Position numbers and translations under genes: made by a program. Positions 1 to 9,577 of a DNA stretch of 64,000 nucleotides are shown piece by piece (the first letter of the stretch is position 1; each line of letters starts with the position of its first letter). The stretch is from an uncultured Flaviramulus sp. Lineage in GTDB: Bacteria; Bacteroidota; Bacteroidia; Flavobacteriales; Flavobacteriaceae. Under the pieces are notes generated by a model. The model saw only the letters and a list, made by a program, of their open reading frames with translations, was not told the DNA's origin and ran no database searches. The DNA is taken from positions 806,001-870,000 of the forward strand of contig CANMUP010000001.1 in NCBI GenBank assembly GCA_947501105.1. Direction: 5' to 3'.

Positions 1-1087
1 TTTTAAGTTTTACAGATACAGTATCATCATAAGTTATAAAAATACTATCAGTTGCACTAAATAAATATGGTGCTTTCGCAACTGAATCCCAATGTCTTTT
101 ATAATTATTGTTGCTTTCGTATTTTTTTCTAATATCTCTATAAGCGTCTGTTGCAAACGCTCCTTTATTAGCTTGATATAATCCTTCATTTGTTGAAGAT
201 ACTCCTTTCCAAGCTTTGCCATAAAAAGCGGCCCCAATTACAATTTGCTTAGGGTTTACACCTTGAGAAATACAATAATCAACAATCATTTCAGCTGAAC
301 CTGGCTCATATTCAACATTATGCTCGGCACTCCTTTTAGTCATTTCTTCATAAAAACCAGAAACCAGCGAATCTTTTAAATGCTCGTTTTTAATCCAGCC
401 TAAAGGTGTATGATGTCCAGTAAATGGTGAGTTTCCACTTATCTGATCATAAGTCATAATATTCATATAATCTACATACTTCATAACCTCTGTAGTTTCT
501 ATATTTTTATAATAAGGTTTCCAGCCAGCAGATGCAAAGGTTAGGGTTTGTTTTCTATCTAAAGTGTTTAAAGCTTGTCGAAGTTCTTTCATTAAAAAGG
601 TGAAACTCTGCTTATCTTCTGGTTTTGCTTTAGTATTAGCAGCTGGAATACAAGGATATTCCCAATCTATATCCAAGCCATCTAATTCATATTCTTTAAT
701 AAATTTAACCACACTTTTTACAAATTTCTTTCTGTTTTCGGGAGAAAAAGACATATCCGAAAACCCTTTAGAACCCCAACCGCCACAAGCAATCATAAAC
801 TTAAGATCTGGATGGTTTTTTCTTTGTTCTACCAATTGTTTAAGTTTCTTATCATGCGCTGCATTATTAAATTTCATTTCATTATCAATAACCTTAGTAA
901 ATGAATATATAATATGTGTTAATTGGTTTAATGGAAGCGTTTCTGGTTTATAATCTTCTTCAGGTACATAATAAGCCATAACAGCAATAGTATTCTCTTT
1001 TTGGGTGGTAGGTTTTTTGCAACTAAAACTATTTATAGTAATAGCAAAAATGATAATCAGCAAGGAGTAATTTTTTAAATATGCCAT
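1..1087 (-). CDS. GH18 chitinase-like lipoprotein, partial (C-terminus outside window)
   Basis: An open frame of 362 codons runs off the left window edge; the start ATG is at 1087. The N-terminus is a lipoprotein signal peptide ending in NSFSC, so the enzyme is probably anchored in an outer or inner membrane leaflet. The glycoside hydrolase family 18 signature DGLDIDWEYP is present near 659-688, with the catalytic Glu of the DxxDxDxE motif intact, and the barrel motif FMIACGGWG precedes it. A later MTYDQ-type segment also fits GH18. The family hydrolyses chitin or related beta-1,4-GlcNAc glycans by substrate-assisted catalysis; endo-GlcNAcases of the same family cannot be ruled out. It may be the last gene read in a minus-strand group with the two genes to its right, but a terminator hairpin separates the next pair. 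Confidence 0.9.
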   Translation of the reverse strand, partial: MAYLKNYSLLIIIFAITINSFSCKKPTTQKENTIAVMAYYVPEEDYKPETLPLNQLTHIIYSFTKVIDNEMKFNNAAHDKKLKQLVEQRKNHPDLKFMIACGGWGSKGFSDMSFSPENRKKFVKSVVKFIKEYELDGLDIDWEYPCIPAANTKAKPEDKQSFTFLMKELRQALNTLDRKQTLTFASAGWKPYYKNIETTEVMKYVDYMNIMTYDQISGNSPFTGHHTPLGWIKNEHLKDSLVSGFYEEMTKRSAEHNVEYEPGSAEMIVDYCISQGVNPKQIVIGAAFYGKAWKGVSSTNEGLYQANKGAFATDAYRDIRKKYESNNNYKRHWDSVAKAPYLFSATDSIFITYDDTVSVKLK

Positions 1088-1109
1088 TTTGAATTTTTTA
1101 TTAGTTGAT

Positions 1110-2009
1110 TTATTCTGTTTTATAGTCTATTAATTTTATAGGACCTTCAAGGAGGCTTCTTACTATTTGTAGTGTTCCATCTTCTTTAGTGGCTATTTGC
1201 CATTTTATAAGTGATATTTCGCCTTTTTCAATTTCAATGCCAGTTATACTTCGAGGGTGTACACAACTCCCATCGTTAAAAAAAGCAATATCTCCAGGTT
1301 CAGGAAAACGTGGTCTATGCGTATGTCCAACAATAGTTAGCAAATTATTGTTTTCTGAAATCCATTTTTTTATTCTACGCTCAACTTTTATAAGTTCTTT
1401 GTAGTTTTTTGCAGGACTTGTTGGATCTGCAATACCCATAACATTTAAGGGTTTCCAAAGAACGCGAACCATAAACCGGCTCCACTTCCAAAACAGATAA
1501 TTCCACCAATCGGCTTGGTGCCCATGGGTTAAAAATAATTCTTGACCAGTTAAGCAATGCTTTAAAACTATAGCTTCGTGGTACTTTATATCTTTAAACA
1601 GCTCAACATCTTCTCCCGTTTTAGCATCAAAATAAGTTGATAAATGTTTCTTTACATAATCAGAGTTTCTATAAACCATATCGTGGTTTCCCCATATCAT
1701 ATGTAACTTATCGGCCTTATGAAACAATTTCATAAGCATATACACGTTTTTGTGAGCGTTTAATATGGAGGTAAATGATAGATTTTCCCATAGCTCATCA
1801 CCGTCACCAATCTCGCAATATTGAAAACCTTCAGCATAATAATGCTTTAGGGCATGGAAGTAAATATTTCTATTATTGGCAAAATCGTCAGCAAAACTAT
1901 TGTCACCACGATGGCAGTCGCTAAAAAGGATAAACTTACTATCATCATCAAAATCAATGACATTCGCATTTTTATAAGCGTAATCTAATCTCTTTTTAGC
2001 TGAAAACAT
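1110..2009 (-). CDS. Calcineurin-like metallophosphoesterase
   Basis: Cytosolic protein of about 299 residues with the ordered metal-binding motifs of the calcineurin-like phosphoesterase fold: SDCHRG near residue 30, GDGDE, GNHD, THGHQ and GHTH. These coordinate a dinuclear metal centre, and the family hydrolyses phosphomono- or diesters. It somewhat recalls LpxH (UDP-diacylglucosamine pyrophosphatase), but the motif spacing is generic and the substrate cannot be named. The ATG at 2009 is preferred over the in-frame TTG at 2027, because the TTG lies against the T-tract of a terminator hairpin (2031-2051). The gene lies 22 bases upstream of the GH18 gene on the same strand. Confidence 0.8.
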   Translation of the reverse strand: MFSAKKRLDYAYKNANVIDFDDDSKFILFSDCHRGDNSFADDFANNRNIYFHALKHYYAEGFQYCEIGDGDELWENLSFTSILNAHKNVYMLMKLFHKADKLHMIWGNHDMVYRNSDYVKKHLSTYFDAKTGEDVELFKDIKYHEAIVLKHCLTGQELFLTHGHQADWWNYLFWKWSRFMVRVLWKPLNVMGIADPTSPAKNYKELIKVERRIKKWISENNNLLTIVGHTHRPRFPEPGDIAFFNDGSCVHPRSITGIEIEKGEISLIKWQIATKEDGTLQIVRSLLEGPIKLIDYKTE

Positions 2010-2030
2010 AGGAGTAAATGTAAACAAAAA

Positions 2031-2051
2031 AGCGTTTCAAATAGAAACGCT
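2031..2051 (-). terminator. Rho-independent terminator after SGNH hydrolase gene
   Basis: AGCGTTTC (2031-2038) and GAAACGCT (2044-2051) form a perfect 8-bp stem with a 5-base loop. On the minus strand a run of six T follows. It sits directly between the stop of the SGNH gene (2055) and the start of the phosphoesterase gene. Confidence 0.8.
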
Positions 2052-2054
2052 GTA

Positions 2055-2780
2055 TTAATTTTTAAGTTTGTCTAAGGCAATTGGTAATAATCGTTCAACA
2101 AATTTTGAGTAAGCAAGTTTTGAAGGGTGAAGACCATCTGAAGCTACTAGGTTACTATCCTGCAAACCTTTTCTAGTTATATCTGTAATGTTTACATAAG
2201 TTAGGTTATTTGTGCCACAATAGTTTTTAGCAAAATCATTATACCTATCAATGTCTTTTGAAACATTTTGATTCCCATTACCAAATGGTGTATAGGCATA
2301 GTCTGGAATAGAAATAATTATAATGTCTTTTTTATTTCCTTTTGCACATTCGATGGCTTTATTTGTAAGTTGAACGAATTCCTTTTTGTAAACATTAAAA
2401 GATTTACCTTGATATTGATTGTTAACACCAATAAGTAAGGTGACTAAATCATAATCTTTTGATGGTTTTTCGGTATCTATCGCGGTTAGTAAGTTTGAGG
2501 TTGTCCATCCTGTTCTGGCTATAATTTTCAATAGGAATTCTTTACTAGATTCAAATTCTAGTTTTAAATTATCTTTTAACTGCTCTGGAAAGCGACAAGA
2601 TTGACAAACACTTTCTCCTATGGTGTAGCTATCACCCAAAGCTAATATTTTATATGTGTTTTGGTTTTCAGAAACTGTTTTATTTGGTTGAGTTTCTTCT
2701 TGATTAAAAGCAGATTTTTCAATAGAGCAACTTAAATTTATTGTGGTATAAATTACTATTAAATAAACAATCTTTTTCAT
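2055..2780 (-). CDS. SGNH/GDSL-family hydrolase lipoprotein
   Basis: A 241-residue protein with a signal peptide ending in the lipobox NLSC, hence an envelope lipoprotein. SGNH-hydrolase blocks are visible: block I GDSYTIG with the nucleophile Ser51, block III in LLIGVNNQYQG, and block V SDGLHPS with Asp215 and His218 of the triad. The family covers esterases, acyl-hydrolases and carbohydrate acetylesterases; the substrate is not readable from sequence. A carbohydrate esterase role would suit the neighbouring chitinase, but that is inference. It is transcribed alone or with little read-through, being bracketed by two hairpins (2031-2051 and 2812-2854). Confidence 0.85.
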   Translation of the reverse strand: MKKIVYLIVIYTTINLSCSIEKSAFNQEETQPNKTVSENQNTYKILALGDSYTIGESVCQSCRFPEQLKDNLKLEFESSKEFLLKIIARTGWTTSNLLTAIDTEKPSKDYDLVTLLIGVNNQYQGKSFNVYKKEFVQLTNKAIECAKGNKKDIIIISIPDYAYTPFGNGNQNVSKDIDRYNDFAKNYCGTNNLTYVNITDITRKGLQDSNLVASDGLHPSKLAYSKFVERLLPIALDKLKN

Positions 2781-2811
2781 TTCAACTTTTTACATAAATA
2801 TAAGGATTTAT

Positions 2812-2854
2812 AAAACAAAAAATGCTCCTTGATTTTAGGAGCATTTTTTGTTTT
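2812..2854. terminator. Strong bidirectional terminator-like hairpin
   Basis: An 18-bp perfect inverted repeat (2812-2829 and 2837-2854) has a 7-base loop. It carries A-rich and T-rich flanks, so it has a T-tract on either strand. It lies between the acyl-CoA dehydrogenase stop (2873) and the SGNH gene start (2780) and most likely ends the dehydrogenase transcript. Confidence 0.85.
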
Positions 2855-2872
2855 ATATTATAGTTAAAGGTT

Positions 2873-4051
2873 TTACTTAAAGGCATTTAAACCAGTAACG
2901 TCTAAACCAGTAATTAATAAATGAATATCGTGAGTCCCCTCATAAGTAATAACGCTTTCTAAATTCATAGAATGACGCATAATAGAGTATTCCCCAGTAA
3001 TTCCCATACCTCCTAACATTTGTCTTGCTTCACGAGCAATATTTATTGCCATATCTACATTGTTACGCTTAGCCATAGATATTTGTGCCGATGTTGCTTT
3101 ATCATCATTACGTAAAACACCAAGTCTCCAAGTCAAAAGTTGCGCCTTAGTAATTTCGGTAATCATTTCAGCTAATTTCTTTTGTTGTAGTTGGAACTGC
3201 CCAATTGGTTTTCCAAATTGCATACGTTCTTTACTATAGCGCAAGGCAGTGTCATAACAATCCATGGCTGCTCCAATAGCACCCCAAGCAATACCGTAAC
3301 GTGCAGAATCTAAACAACCGAGCGGAGCTCCTAACCCAGATTTATTAGGCAATAAATTTTCTTTAGGCACTTTAACATTGTCAAAAATTAGCTCGCCAGT
3401 AGCACTTGCTCGAAGCGACCATTTATTATGAGTCTCAGGCGTAGAAAATCCTTCCATTCCACGCTCAACAATAAGTCCATGAATTCTACCTTCTTCATTT
3501 TTAGCCCAAACTACTGCAACTTGTGCAAAAGGAGCGTTACTAATCCACATTTTAGCTCCATTTAAAAGGTAATGGTCACCCATATCTTTGTAGTTGGTAA
3601 CCATACCACTTGGATTACTACCGTGGTCAGGCTCTGTTAATCCAAAACATCCAATCCATTCTCCACTAGCTAGTTTTGGCAAGTACTTTTGGCGCTGCTC
3701 TTCGTTACCATATTTCCATATTGGATACATAACTAAAGATGACTGCACTGAGGCGGTACTTCGTACACCAGAATCACCACGTTCAATTTCTTGCATAATC
3801 AAGCCATAAGAAATTTGGTCTAATCCAGCGCCTCCATATTCCTCAGGAATATAAGGGCCAAAAGCACCAATTTCAGCTAATCCATTTACTATCTGAGTTG
3901 GAAATTCTGCTTTTTGCGCATACTCTTCAATTATAGGAGACACGTCACGTTTCACCCATTCTCTGGCGGCATCGCGAACTAATTTATGCTCATCTGTTAG
4001 TAATTCATCTAAATTATAATAATCAGGAGCTTCGAATAAATCAGGTTTCAT
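2873..4051 (-). CDS. gcdH: Acyl-CoA dehydrogenase, glutaryl-CoA dehydrogenase type
   Basis: A 392-residue cytosolic flavoprotein of normal family length with the three-part acyl-CoA dehydrogenase architecture: N-terminal helices, a central beta domain with GLTEPDHGSNP, and C-terminal helices. The C-terminal TYEGTHDIH places the catalytic base at Glu371, the position and context typical of glutaryl-CoA dehydrogenase (human Glu370). That enzyme oxidises and decarboxylates glutaryl-CoA to crotonyl-CoA in lysine/tryptophan breakdown, passing electrons through FAD to ETF. Substrate specificity is inferred from these motifs. The gene is read alone, divergent from the PSD1 unit across 394 bases. Confidence 0.85.
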   Translation of the reverse strand: MKPDLFEAPDYYNLDELLTDEHKLVRDAAREWVKRDVSPIIEEYAQKAEFPTQIVNGLAEIGAFGPYIPEEYGGAGLDQISYGLIMQEIERGDSGVRSTASVQSSLVMYPIWKYGNEEQRQKYLPKLASGEWIGCFGLTEPDHGSNPSGMVTNYKDMGDHYLLNGAKMWISNAPFAQVAVVWAKNEEGRIHGLIVERGMEGFSTPETHNKWSLRASATGELIFDNVKVPKENLLPNKSGLGAPLGCLDSARYGIAWGAIGAAMDCYDTALRYSKERMQFGKPIGQFQLQQKKLAEMITEITKAQLLTWRLGVLRNDDKATSAQISMAKRNNVDMAINIAREARQMLGGMGITGEYSIMRHSMNLESVITYEGTHDIHLLITGLDVTGLNAFK

Positions 4052-4445
4052 TCAGTTGATATTTTTAAAATTGTGTTATTGAGAAATTATTGACCCTTTT
4101 TTTATTAAAAAAGTAATAATTGGTCAAATTTAATTAAATCAGTTGAGAAAATTTAAGATATAAATCATTATTTAAGAGATAGAAATATTCTTGGGTTTGA
4201 TGAAATATTATGAGTCCATAATTATTGTTTAATTTTTTTCATTGATTAAAATCAAACAATAATATTGATTTGTGTGATTATATTTGGTATTAACTGATTA
4301 TTAGTAAATTATGATTTGTTTCGGTTTGCGTTTCAATAAAAGTTTTGAAACTTGAATAGGGGAGAGATTATGAAAATTGCGTATAATTAATAACAGCTAT
4401 TCTTCAATGAGTGTTTTATAGTTAGAAATTTAATGTCCTTTTAAC
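4052..4445. promoter_or_regulatory. Divergent intergenic region with a long inverted repeat
   Basis: This 394-base AT-rich region separates the divergent gcdH-like gene and PSD1 unit. It holds a perfect 10-bp inverted repeat, ATTATTGTTT (4221-4230) and AAACAATAAT (4254-4263), extendable to 13 bp with one mismatch around a 17-base centre. Just right of it is TATATTTG (4279-4286), a match to the Bacteroidota -7 element TAnnTTTG on the plus strand, though no TTG sits at the usual distance. The repeat could be an operator for the PSD1 unit. No small gene is convincing here. Confidence 0.45.
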
Positions 4446-7148
4446 ATGATAAATATGCATAATTGCAAATACATAAGATTTTATTTTTTAATATTTTTTG
4501 TTTTTACATCATGCAAAGAAGAAAGGATAGATTTCAATGCTCAAGTTCGTCCTATCCTCAATAAGAATTGTATTAGCTGTCATGGAGGTGTAAAACAATC
4601 TGGTGGGTTCGGATTAGTTTTTAGAGAAAATGCATTGGGTGAAACTGCAAATGGTAACATTGGAATTTTTCCAGGCCAACCAAAAAAAAGCGAAATGATT
4701 TCCAGAATTACTCACAAAAACCTGGAAATGAGAATGCCTCTTGAAAGAGAGCCTTTAAGTGAAGATGAAATAAAAACACTAACCAAATGGATAGAACAAG
4801 GGGCCGAATGGGAAGAACATTGGGCTTATTTAGAACCCGAAAAACCTGAAATACCGAATTTAGAATCAGATTGGGGTTATAACGAGGTAGACGTTTTTAC
4901 ATATAAAAAGATGGAAGAACATAACCTTTTGCCAAATATAGAAGCAGACTCTCATGATTTGGTAAGGCGTGTGTATCTTGATCTAATTGGTTTACCTCCA
5001 ACGACAAATCAAATAGAAGAATTTATAAAAGATACATCTGAAAAAAGATATGAAAAACTAGTTGATTCCCTTTTAGAATCTCCTAAATTTGGTGAGCATT
5101 GGGCTAGCATGTGGCTAGACTTAGCTAGATATGCAGATTCTAAAGGGTATGAAGCTGACAGAGGCAGGGAAATATGGAAATACAGAGATTGGGTAATTAA
5201 GGCTTTAAATGAAGATATGCCATTTGATCAATTCACTATAGAGCAATTAGCAGGAGATTTACTTCCCAACCCTACAAAAGAGCAATTAATTGCAACGGCC
5301 TTTCATAGAAATACACTAAATAATGGAGAAGGAGGCACAGATAATGAAGAGTATAGAATATCTGCTGTTATAGATCGTGTAAATACTACTTGGGAAATAT
5401 GGCAATCTACTACGATGAGTTGTGTGCAATGTCATAGCCATCCCTACGATCCTATCAAGCATGAAGAATATTATACCTCTTTTGCTTTTTTTAATAACAC
5501 TTCAGATTGGGATGTGCCAACAGAATACCCAGTATACAGAGAGTTTGATAGTATTAATCAAGCCGAACTAGAGGATGTTAAAAAATGGATTTCTAATGTT
5601 TCTTCTGAAACTGAAACTAATAAATGGGAGCATTTTATTCATATTCAAGAACCTAAAATAAGACCAGAAGATTTTAGTGAAACTCAAAACACAACGCATT
5701 ATAATAGGTCTAATCAAGATTATATGATGGTTAGTAATGATGCCTATATCAAATTAAAAGGTGTTTCGCTAAATAATATAGACAGAATATATTTAAACTA
5801 TAATCAAGGCAAAAAATTAAAAGGAAGAATATTAGTAAAAACCGATAGTATCAATGGTCCAATAATAGGTAAATTGGACTTACATAAAACACATGGGTTT
5901 AATAATGTGCCAATAAAAATTGAAACAGAATCTAAATTTGCAGATTTATATTTTCAATTTAAAAGCAATTCGAAGGACTATAAGTGTTTTATTGATGGAT
6001 TCTTAATAGGTAAAAAATTACCTTCTGAAGAAAACGAAGAGTATGCAAGTATTTATAATAAAATAGATGCCTTATTAAATATGCACCCAAAATATACGAC
6101 ACCAATAATGGTAGAAAAATCTACGGACTTTAGCCGTGTAACTAGAGTTTTTGATAGAGGTAATTGGTTGGTAAAAACTGATACAGTAACAGCATCAATT
6201 CCTAAGTTATTTAATTCAAAAGAGAAGCAATTCAATAACAGATTAGATTTTGCAAAATGGTTGGTAAGTGAAGATAATTATTTAACAGGAAGAGTTATTG
6301 CAAATAGATTTTGGGCAAAAATATTTGGAAAAGGAATTGTGATGACTTCAGAGGATTTTGGAACCTTAGGAGATAGGCCAACACACCCAGAGTTGTTAGA
6401 TTGGCTGGCACTTAGTTTTTCAAAAGAATGGAATTGGAGCATCAAAAAACTATTGAAGACCATTGTGTTATCAGATACGTATAAGCAAAGTTCTGTAGTT
6501 ACAAAAGAGGCAAAAAGTAAAGATGCTCATAATCAATGGCTGGCAAGAAGCCCAAGAGTTCGTTTGTCTGCGGAACAAATAAGAGACCAAGCTTTAGTGG
6601 TATCTGGTTTATTAAGCGATAAAATGTATGGACCTAGTGTGATGCCACATCAACCAGATGGTGTTTGGACTGTGGTTTATAATAATGACAAATGGGAAAC
6701 TAGTGAAGGTGAAGATGCTTACCGCCGAGGGCTTTACACCTATTTAAGAAGATCTAGCCCTTATCCGTCGTTTATAAGTTTTGATGCATCGGAAAGAGAG
6801 ACTTGTTTGTCACGAAGAATTAATACAAATACACCACTTCAAGCATTAATAACTTTAAATGACCCTGTGTATTTTGAAGCGGCTATAAATTTAGCACAAC
6901 AAGTTGATAAAACTGAAGGAGGAAAAAAAGAAAAAGTAGATTTTGCGTATAGAAAAGTAATGGGCAAAAACATTAGTACAGAAAAGTCTGAGATATTATA
7001 TAATTTACTTAATGAAACAGAAGCTTACTACTTAAAACATGAAGACGAAGCATTTCAACTAGTAAAATCAGAGGATTTGGAATTAGCATCACTTACCGTT
7101 ATGGTAAATACTTTAATGAATATGGATGAATTTCTTGTAAAAAATTAA
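4446..7148 (+). CDS. PSD1-type lipoprotein: cytochrome c domain, DUF1549, DUF1553
   Basis: A 900-residue envelope protein. The signal peptide ends in a lipobox (Cys23). A planctomycete-type cytochrome c domain follows, with the haem motif CISCH at 42-46. Then comes a DUF1549 segment (about 130-350) containing a second possible haem site, CVQCHSHPYD. An insert near 420-530 looks like a beta-sandwich carbohydrate-binding module, with strands such as RIYLNYNQGKKLKGRILVKT and ending CFIDGFLIG. The C-terminal DUF1553 lies at about 610-890. These families are abundant in Planctomycetota and some Bacteroidota; no enzyme activity is firmly assigned. It starts a four-gene plus-strand unit, 10 bases ahead of the DUF1501 gene. 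A second in-frame ATG at 4455 could also be the start. Confidence 0.85.
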   Translation: MINMHNCKYIRFYFLIFFVFTSCKEERIDFNAQVRPILNKNCISCHGGVKQSGGFGLVFRENALGETANGNIGIFPGQPKKSEMISRITHKNLEMRMPLEREPLSEDEIKTLTKWIEQGAEWEEHWAYLEPEKPEIPNLESDWGYNEVDVFTYKKMEEHNLLPNIEADSHDLVRRVYLDLIGLPPTTNQIEEFIKDTSEKRYEKLVDSLLESPKFGEHWASMWLDLARYADSKGYEADRGREIWKYRDWVIKALNEDMPFDQFTIEQLAGDLLPNPTKEQLIATAFHRNTLNNGEGGTDNEEYRISAVIDRVNTTWEIWQSTTMSCVQCHSHPYDPIKHEEYYTSFAFFNNTSDWDVPTEYPVYREFDSINQAELEDVKKWISNVSSETETNKWEHFIHIQEPKIRPEDFSETQNTTHYNRSNQDYMMVSNDAYIKLKGVSLNNIDRIYLNYNQGKKLKGRILVKTDSINGPIIGKLDLHKTHGFNNVPIKIETESKFADLYFQFKSNSKDYKCFIDGFLIGKKLPSEENEEYASIYNKIDALLNMHPKYTTPIMVEKSTDFSRVTRVFDRGNWLVKTDTVTASIPKLFNSKEKQFNNRLDFAKWLVSEDNYLTGRVIANRFWAKIFGKGIVMTSEDFGTLGDRPTHPELLDWLALSFSKEWNWSIKKLLKTIVLSDTYKQSSVVTKEAKSKDAHNQWLARSPRVRLSAEQIRDQALVVSGLLSDKMYGPSVMPHQPDGVWTVVYNNDKWETSEGEDAYRRGLYTYLRRSSPYPSFISFDASERETCLSRRINTNTPLQALITLNDPVYFEAAINLAQQVDKTEGGKKEKVDFAYRKVMGKNISTEKSEILYNLLNETEAYYLKHEDEAFQLVKSEDLELASLTVMVNTLMNMDEFLVKN

Positions 7149-7158
7149 ACTAGTACAA

Positions 7159-8625
7159 ATGGATTTGTATAACGAAGCGCAGAAAAGAAAATTAGAATTT
7201 ACAACAAGAAGGCATTTTCTTAAACAATGCACTACAGGTTTAGGTGGTATTGCATTATCATCGTTAATAGGGCCTCAAAATGTATTTGGAGGTAATATAA
7301 ACAATAGTATGGATCCCGGTGCTTTGCCACATTTTTTACCTAAAGCAAAACGAGTTATTTATTTGCATATGGCTGGAGCGCCTTCTCAATTAGAACTGTT
7401 TGATTGCAAACCAGCTTTAAAAAAATTACATGATTTAGATTGCCCACAATCGTTATTAGAAGGGAAACGATTCGCATTTATACAAGGCACACCTAAAATG
7501 TTAGGGCCTCAATTTGATTTTAAGCAATATGGTCAGTCAGGAACATATATTTCAGATGCTTTACCTCATTTTAGTAGTATTGTAGATGAGGTAGCTGTTG
7601 TGAAATCAATGCATACAGACGAATTTAACCATGCTCCAGCCCAATTATTATTACAAACAGGAAGTGCTCGATCAGGAAGACCAAGCATGGGAGCGTGGGT
7701 AACTTACGGGTTGGGGTCAGAAAATGAAAACTTACCAGGATATATGGTTTTGGTTTCAGGTGGAAAAAACCCTAGTGCAGGTAAAAATGCATGGGGTAGT
7801 GGGTTTTTGCCGTCAGAATATCAAGGTGTGCAATGTCGTAATTCGGGTGATCCCATTTTATATGTGTCTAACCCTAATGGGATGAGTAGGGATATTCGTA
7901 AAAAATCATTAAAAGCTATAAACGAAATTAACGAAAGCCAGCATAAGGAGTTTAACGATGATGAAACTTTATCACGTATTTCTCAATATGAAATGGCGTT
8001 TAAAATGCAAATCTCAGTTCCAGATGTCATGGATGTTTCTAAAGAACCTGACTACATTAGAGATATGTATGGTGCAAAGCAAGGAGAAGCTTCTTTTGCT
8101 AACAATTGCTTATTAGCACGTCGATTGGTTGAACAAGGCGTACGATTTGTGCAATTATATCATTGGGGATGGGATATGCACGGAGATAGTAAAGCAAACT
8201 CTTTAAATGAAGGATTGAAAACAAAATGTGAAGAAGTAGACCAATCGATGACGGCCTTAGTTAAAGATTTAAAACAAAGAGGACTTTTAGATGATACATT
8301 GATTGTTTGGGGAGGCGAGTTTGGACGTACGCCTATGCGCGAAAATAGAGGAGGTATTATAATGCCATATTATGGGAGAGACCATCATACTGAAGCTTAT
8401 ACCATTTGGATGGCTGGAGGCGGCATAAAAGGTGGAATATCTTATGGAGAGACTGATGAAATTGGGTATTATGGCATTAAAGACAAAGTACATATTCATG
8501 ATTTACAGGCCACAATATTAAATCAGTTAGGAATAAATCATGAAAAATTTACGTATAATTTTCAAGGTAGAGACTTTAGGCTTACCGATGTACACGGTAG
8601 AGTAATTAAAGATTTACTGCTGTAA
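7159..8625 (+). CDS. DUF1501 protein (alkaline phosphatase/sulfatase-like superfamily)
   Basis: A 488-residue protein with an N-terminal RRHFLKQCTTGLGG segment that reads as a Tat-type export signal. The body shows typical DUF1501 blocks: HMAGAPSQLELFD, VKSMHTDEFNH, LYHWGWDMHGD, WGGEFGRTP and RDHHTEAYTIWMAGGG. DUF1501 belongs to the alkaline-phosphatase-like fold group that includes sulfatases. The conserved His/Asp residues suggest a metal site, but the reaction is unknown. DUF1501 genes usually pair with DUF1549/DUF1553 genes, exactly as here (10-base gap). It is probably a periplasmic partner of the PSD1 protein. Confidence 0.88.
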   Translation: MDLYNEAQKRKLEFTTRRHFLKQCTTGLGGIALSSLIGPQNVFGGNINNSMDPGALPHFLPKAKRVIYLHMAGAPSQLELFDCKPALKKLHDLDCPQSLLEGKRFAFIQGTPKMLGPQFDFKQYGQSGTYISDALPHFSSIVDEVAVVKSMHTDEFNHAPAQLLLQTGSARSGRPSMGAWVTYGLGSENENLPGYMVLVSGGKNPSAGKNAWGSGFLPSEYQGVQCRNSGDPILYVSNPNGMSRDIRKKSLKAINEINESQHKEFNDDETLSRISQYEMAFKMQISVPDVMDVSKEPDYIRDMYGAKQGEASFANNCLLARRLVEQGVRFVQLYHWGWDMHGDSKANSLNEGLKTKCEEVDQSMTALVKDLKQRGLLDDTLIVWGGEFGRTPMRENRGGIIMPYYGRDHHTEAYTIWMAGGGIKGGISYGETDEIGYYGIKDKVHIHDLQATILNQLGINHEKFTYNFQGRDFRLTDVHGRVIKDLLL

Positions 8626-8641
8626 ATTAAAATATAGATAC

Positions 8642-9550
8642 ATGAAACAAACCAGACGTCAATTTTTAACAACAGCAGGAGCTGCCAGTGCAGGGTTGCT
8701 TTTAACCAGTATGGATGCACCACTAAAAGTTACTCCCAAAAAAGGTTTTGCCCTTAAAATTTATGCTACACGCTGGGGTTTTAAAGGCACTATGGAGGCG
8801 TTTTGTAAACAAGTAAAAGCAGAAGGATATGATGGGATTGAAGATTGGTTTCCTAATAATATAGCAGACGAAGAAATATTATATGAAGCTTTAGATAAGC
8901 ATAAGTTAAGTTATGGTGCTTTGGTAGGGAGTAGCGGTAAAAATTTCGCAGAACACAAGAAAAGTTACACTGAAAATTTGCTTAGGGCATTATCCAGAAA
9001 GCCAGATTTTATAAACTGTCATGCTGGAAAAGATTTTTTTTCATTTGAAGAAAATAAACTACTTATAGATTTTGCTATTCAGCAATCAAAAACCTCTGGT
9101 ATACCAATATATCAAGAAACTCATAGAGGACGGATATTATTTGCACCCCATGTTTGCAGTCGTTTTATAGATGCGTTTTCAGAGTTGAAGTTAACCTTAG
9201 ATATTTCACATTGGTGTGCTGTAGCAGAAAGCTTATTGGTCGATCAAAAAGAAACTGTAGCAAAAGCACTAAAACGTACATCACACATCCATTCGCGAAT
9301 TGGTCACGAAGAAAGTGCTCAGGTTAGTGAGCCAAGAGCACCCGAATGGAAAAATGCTGTTGATGCACATTATGCATGGTGGGATACTATTGTGAATCAG
9401 AAGAAAGAAAACGGAGAAGTTCTTACCATGACAACGGAATTTGGACCAGCTAATTATATGTGGACTATGCCATATACTAGGCAACCGTTGGCAAATCAAT
9501 GGGCTATTAATGTACATATGATGCATGAATGGAGAAAAAGATATTTATAA
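8642..9550 (+). CDS. Tat-exported TIM-barrel sugar isomerase/epimerase-like protein
   Basis: A 302-residue protein beginning with a twin-arginine signal (TRRQFLTTAGAASAG), so the folded protein is likely sent to the periplasm. The rest fits the xylose isomerase-like TIM barrel. Putative metal ligands sit in the expected order: YDGIEDW, YQETHRGR, LDISHWC, HSRIGHEE and TTEFGP. Proteins of this type include sugar epimerases and enzymes acting on 3-keto-sugars; the latter would suit a periplasmic partner of redox-active cytochrome proteins, but that is inference. It is the third gene of the PSD1/DUF1501 unit, 16 bases after DUF1501. Confidence 0.85.
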   Translation: MKQTRRQFLTTAGAASAGLLLTSMDAPLKVTPKKGFALKIYATRWGFKGTMEAFCKQVKAEGYDGIEDWFPNNIADEEILYEALDKHKLSYGALVGSSGKNFAEHKKSYTENLLRALSRKPDFINCHAGKDFFSFEENKLLIDFAIQQSKTSGIPIYQETHRGRILFAPHVCSRFIDAFSELKLTLDISHWCAVAESLLVDQKETVAKALKRTSHIHSRIGHEESAQVSEPRAPEWKNAVDAHYAWWDTIVNQKKENGEVLTMTTEFGPANYMWTMPYTRQPLANQWAINVHMMHEWRKRYL

Positions 9551-9577
9551 TTAATTCTTTATGATAGAAGACCGCAT

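Noticed and set aside
564-953. A 129-codon plus-strand frame with hydrophobic stretches
   Set aside because: It is the opposite strand of the GH18 gene, whose motifs are clear.
2010-2027. TTG start at 2027 giving a six-residue longer metallophosphoesterase
   Set aside because: The TTG touches the T-tract of a terminator hairpin and the added residues match nothing; ATG 2009 fits better.
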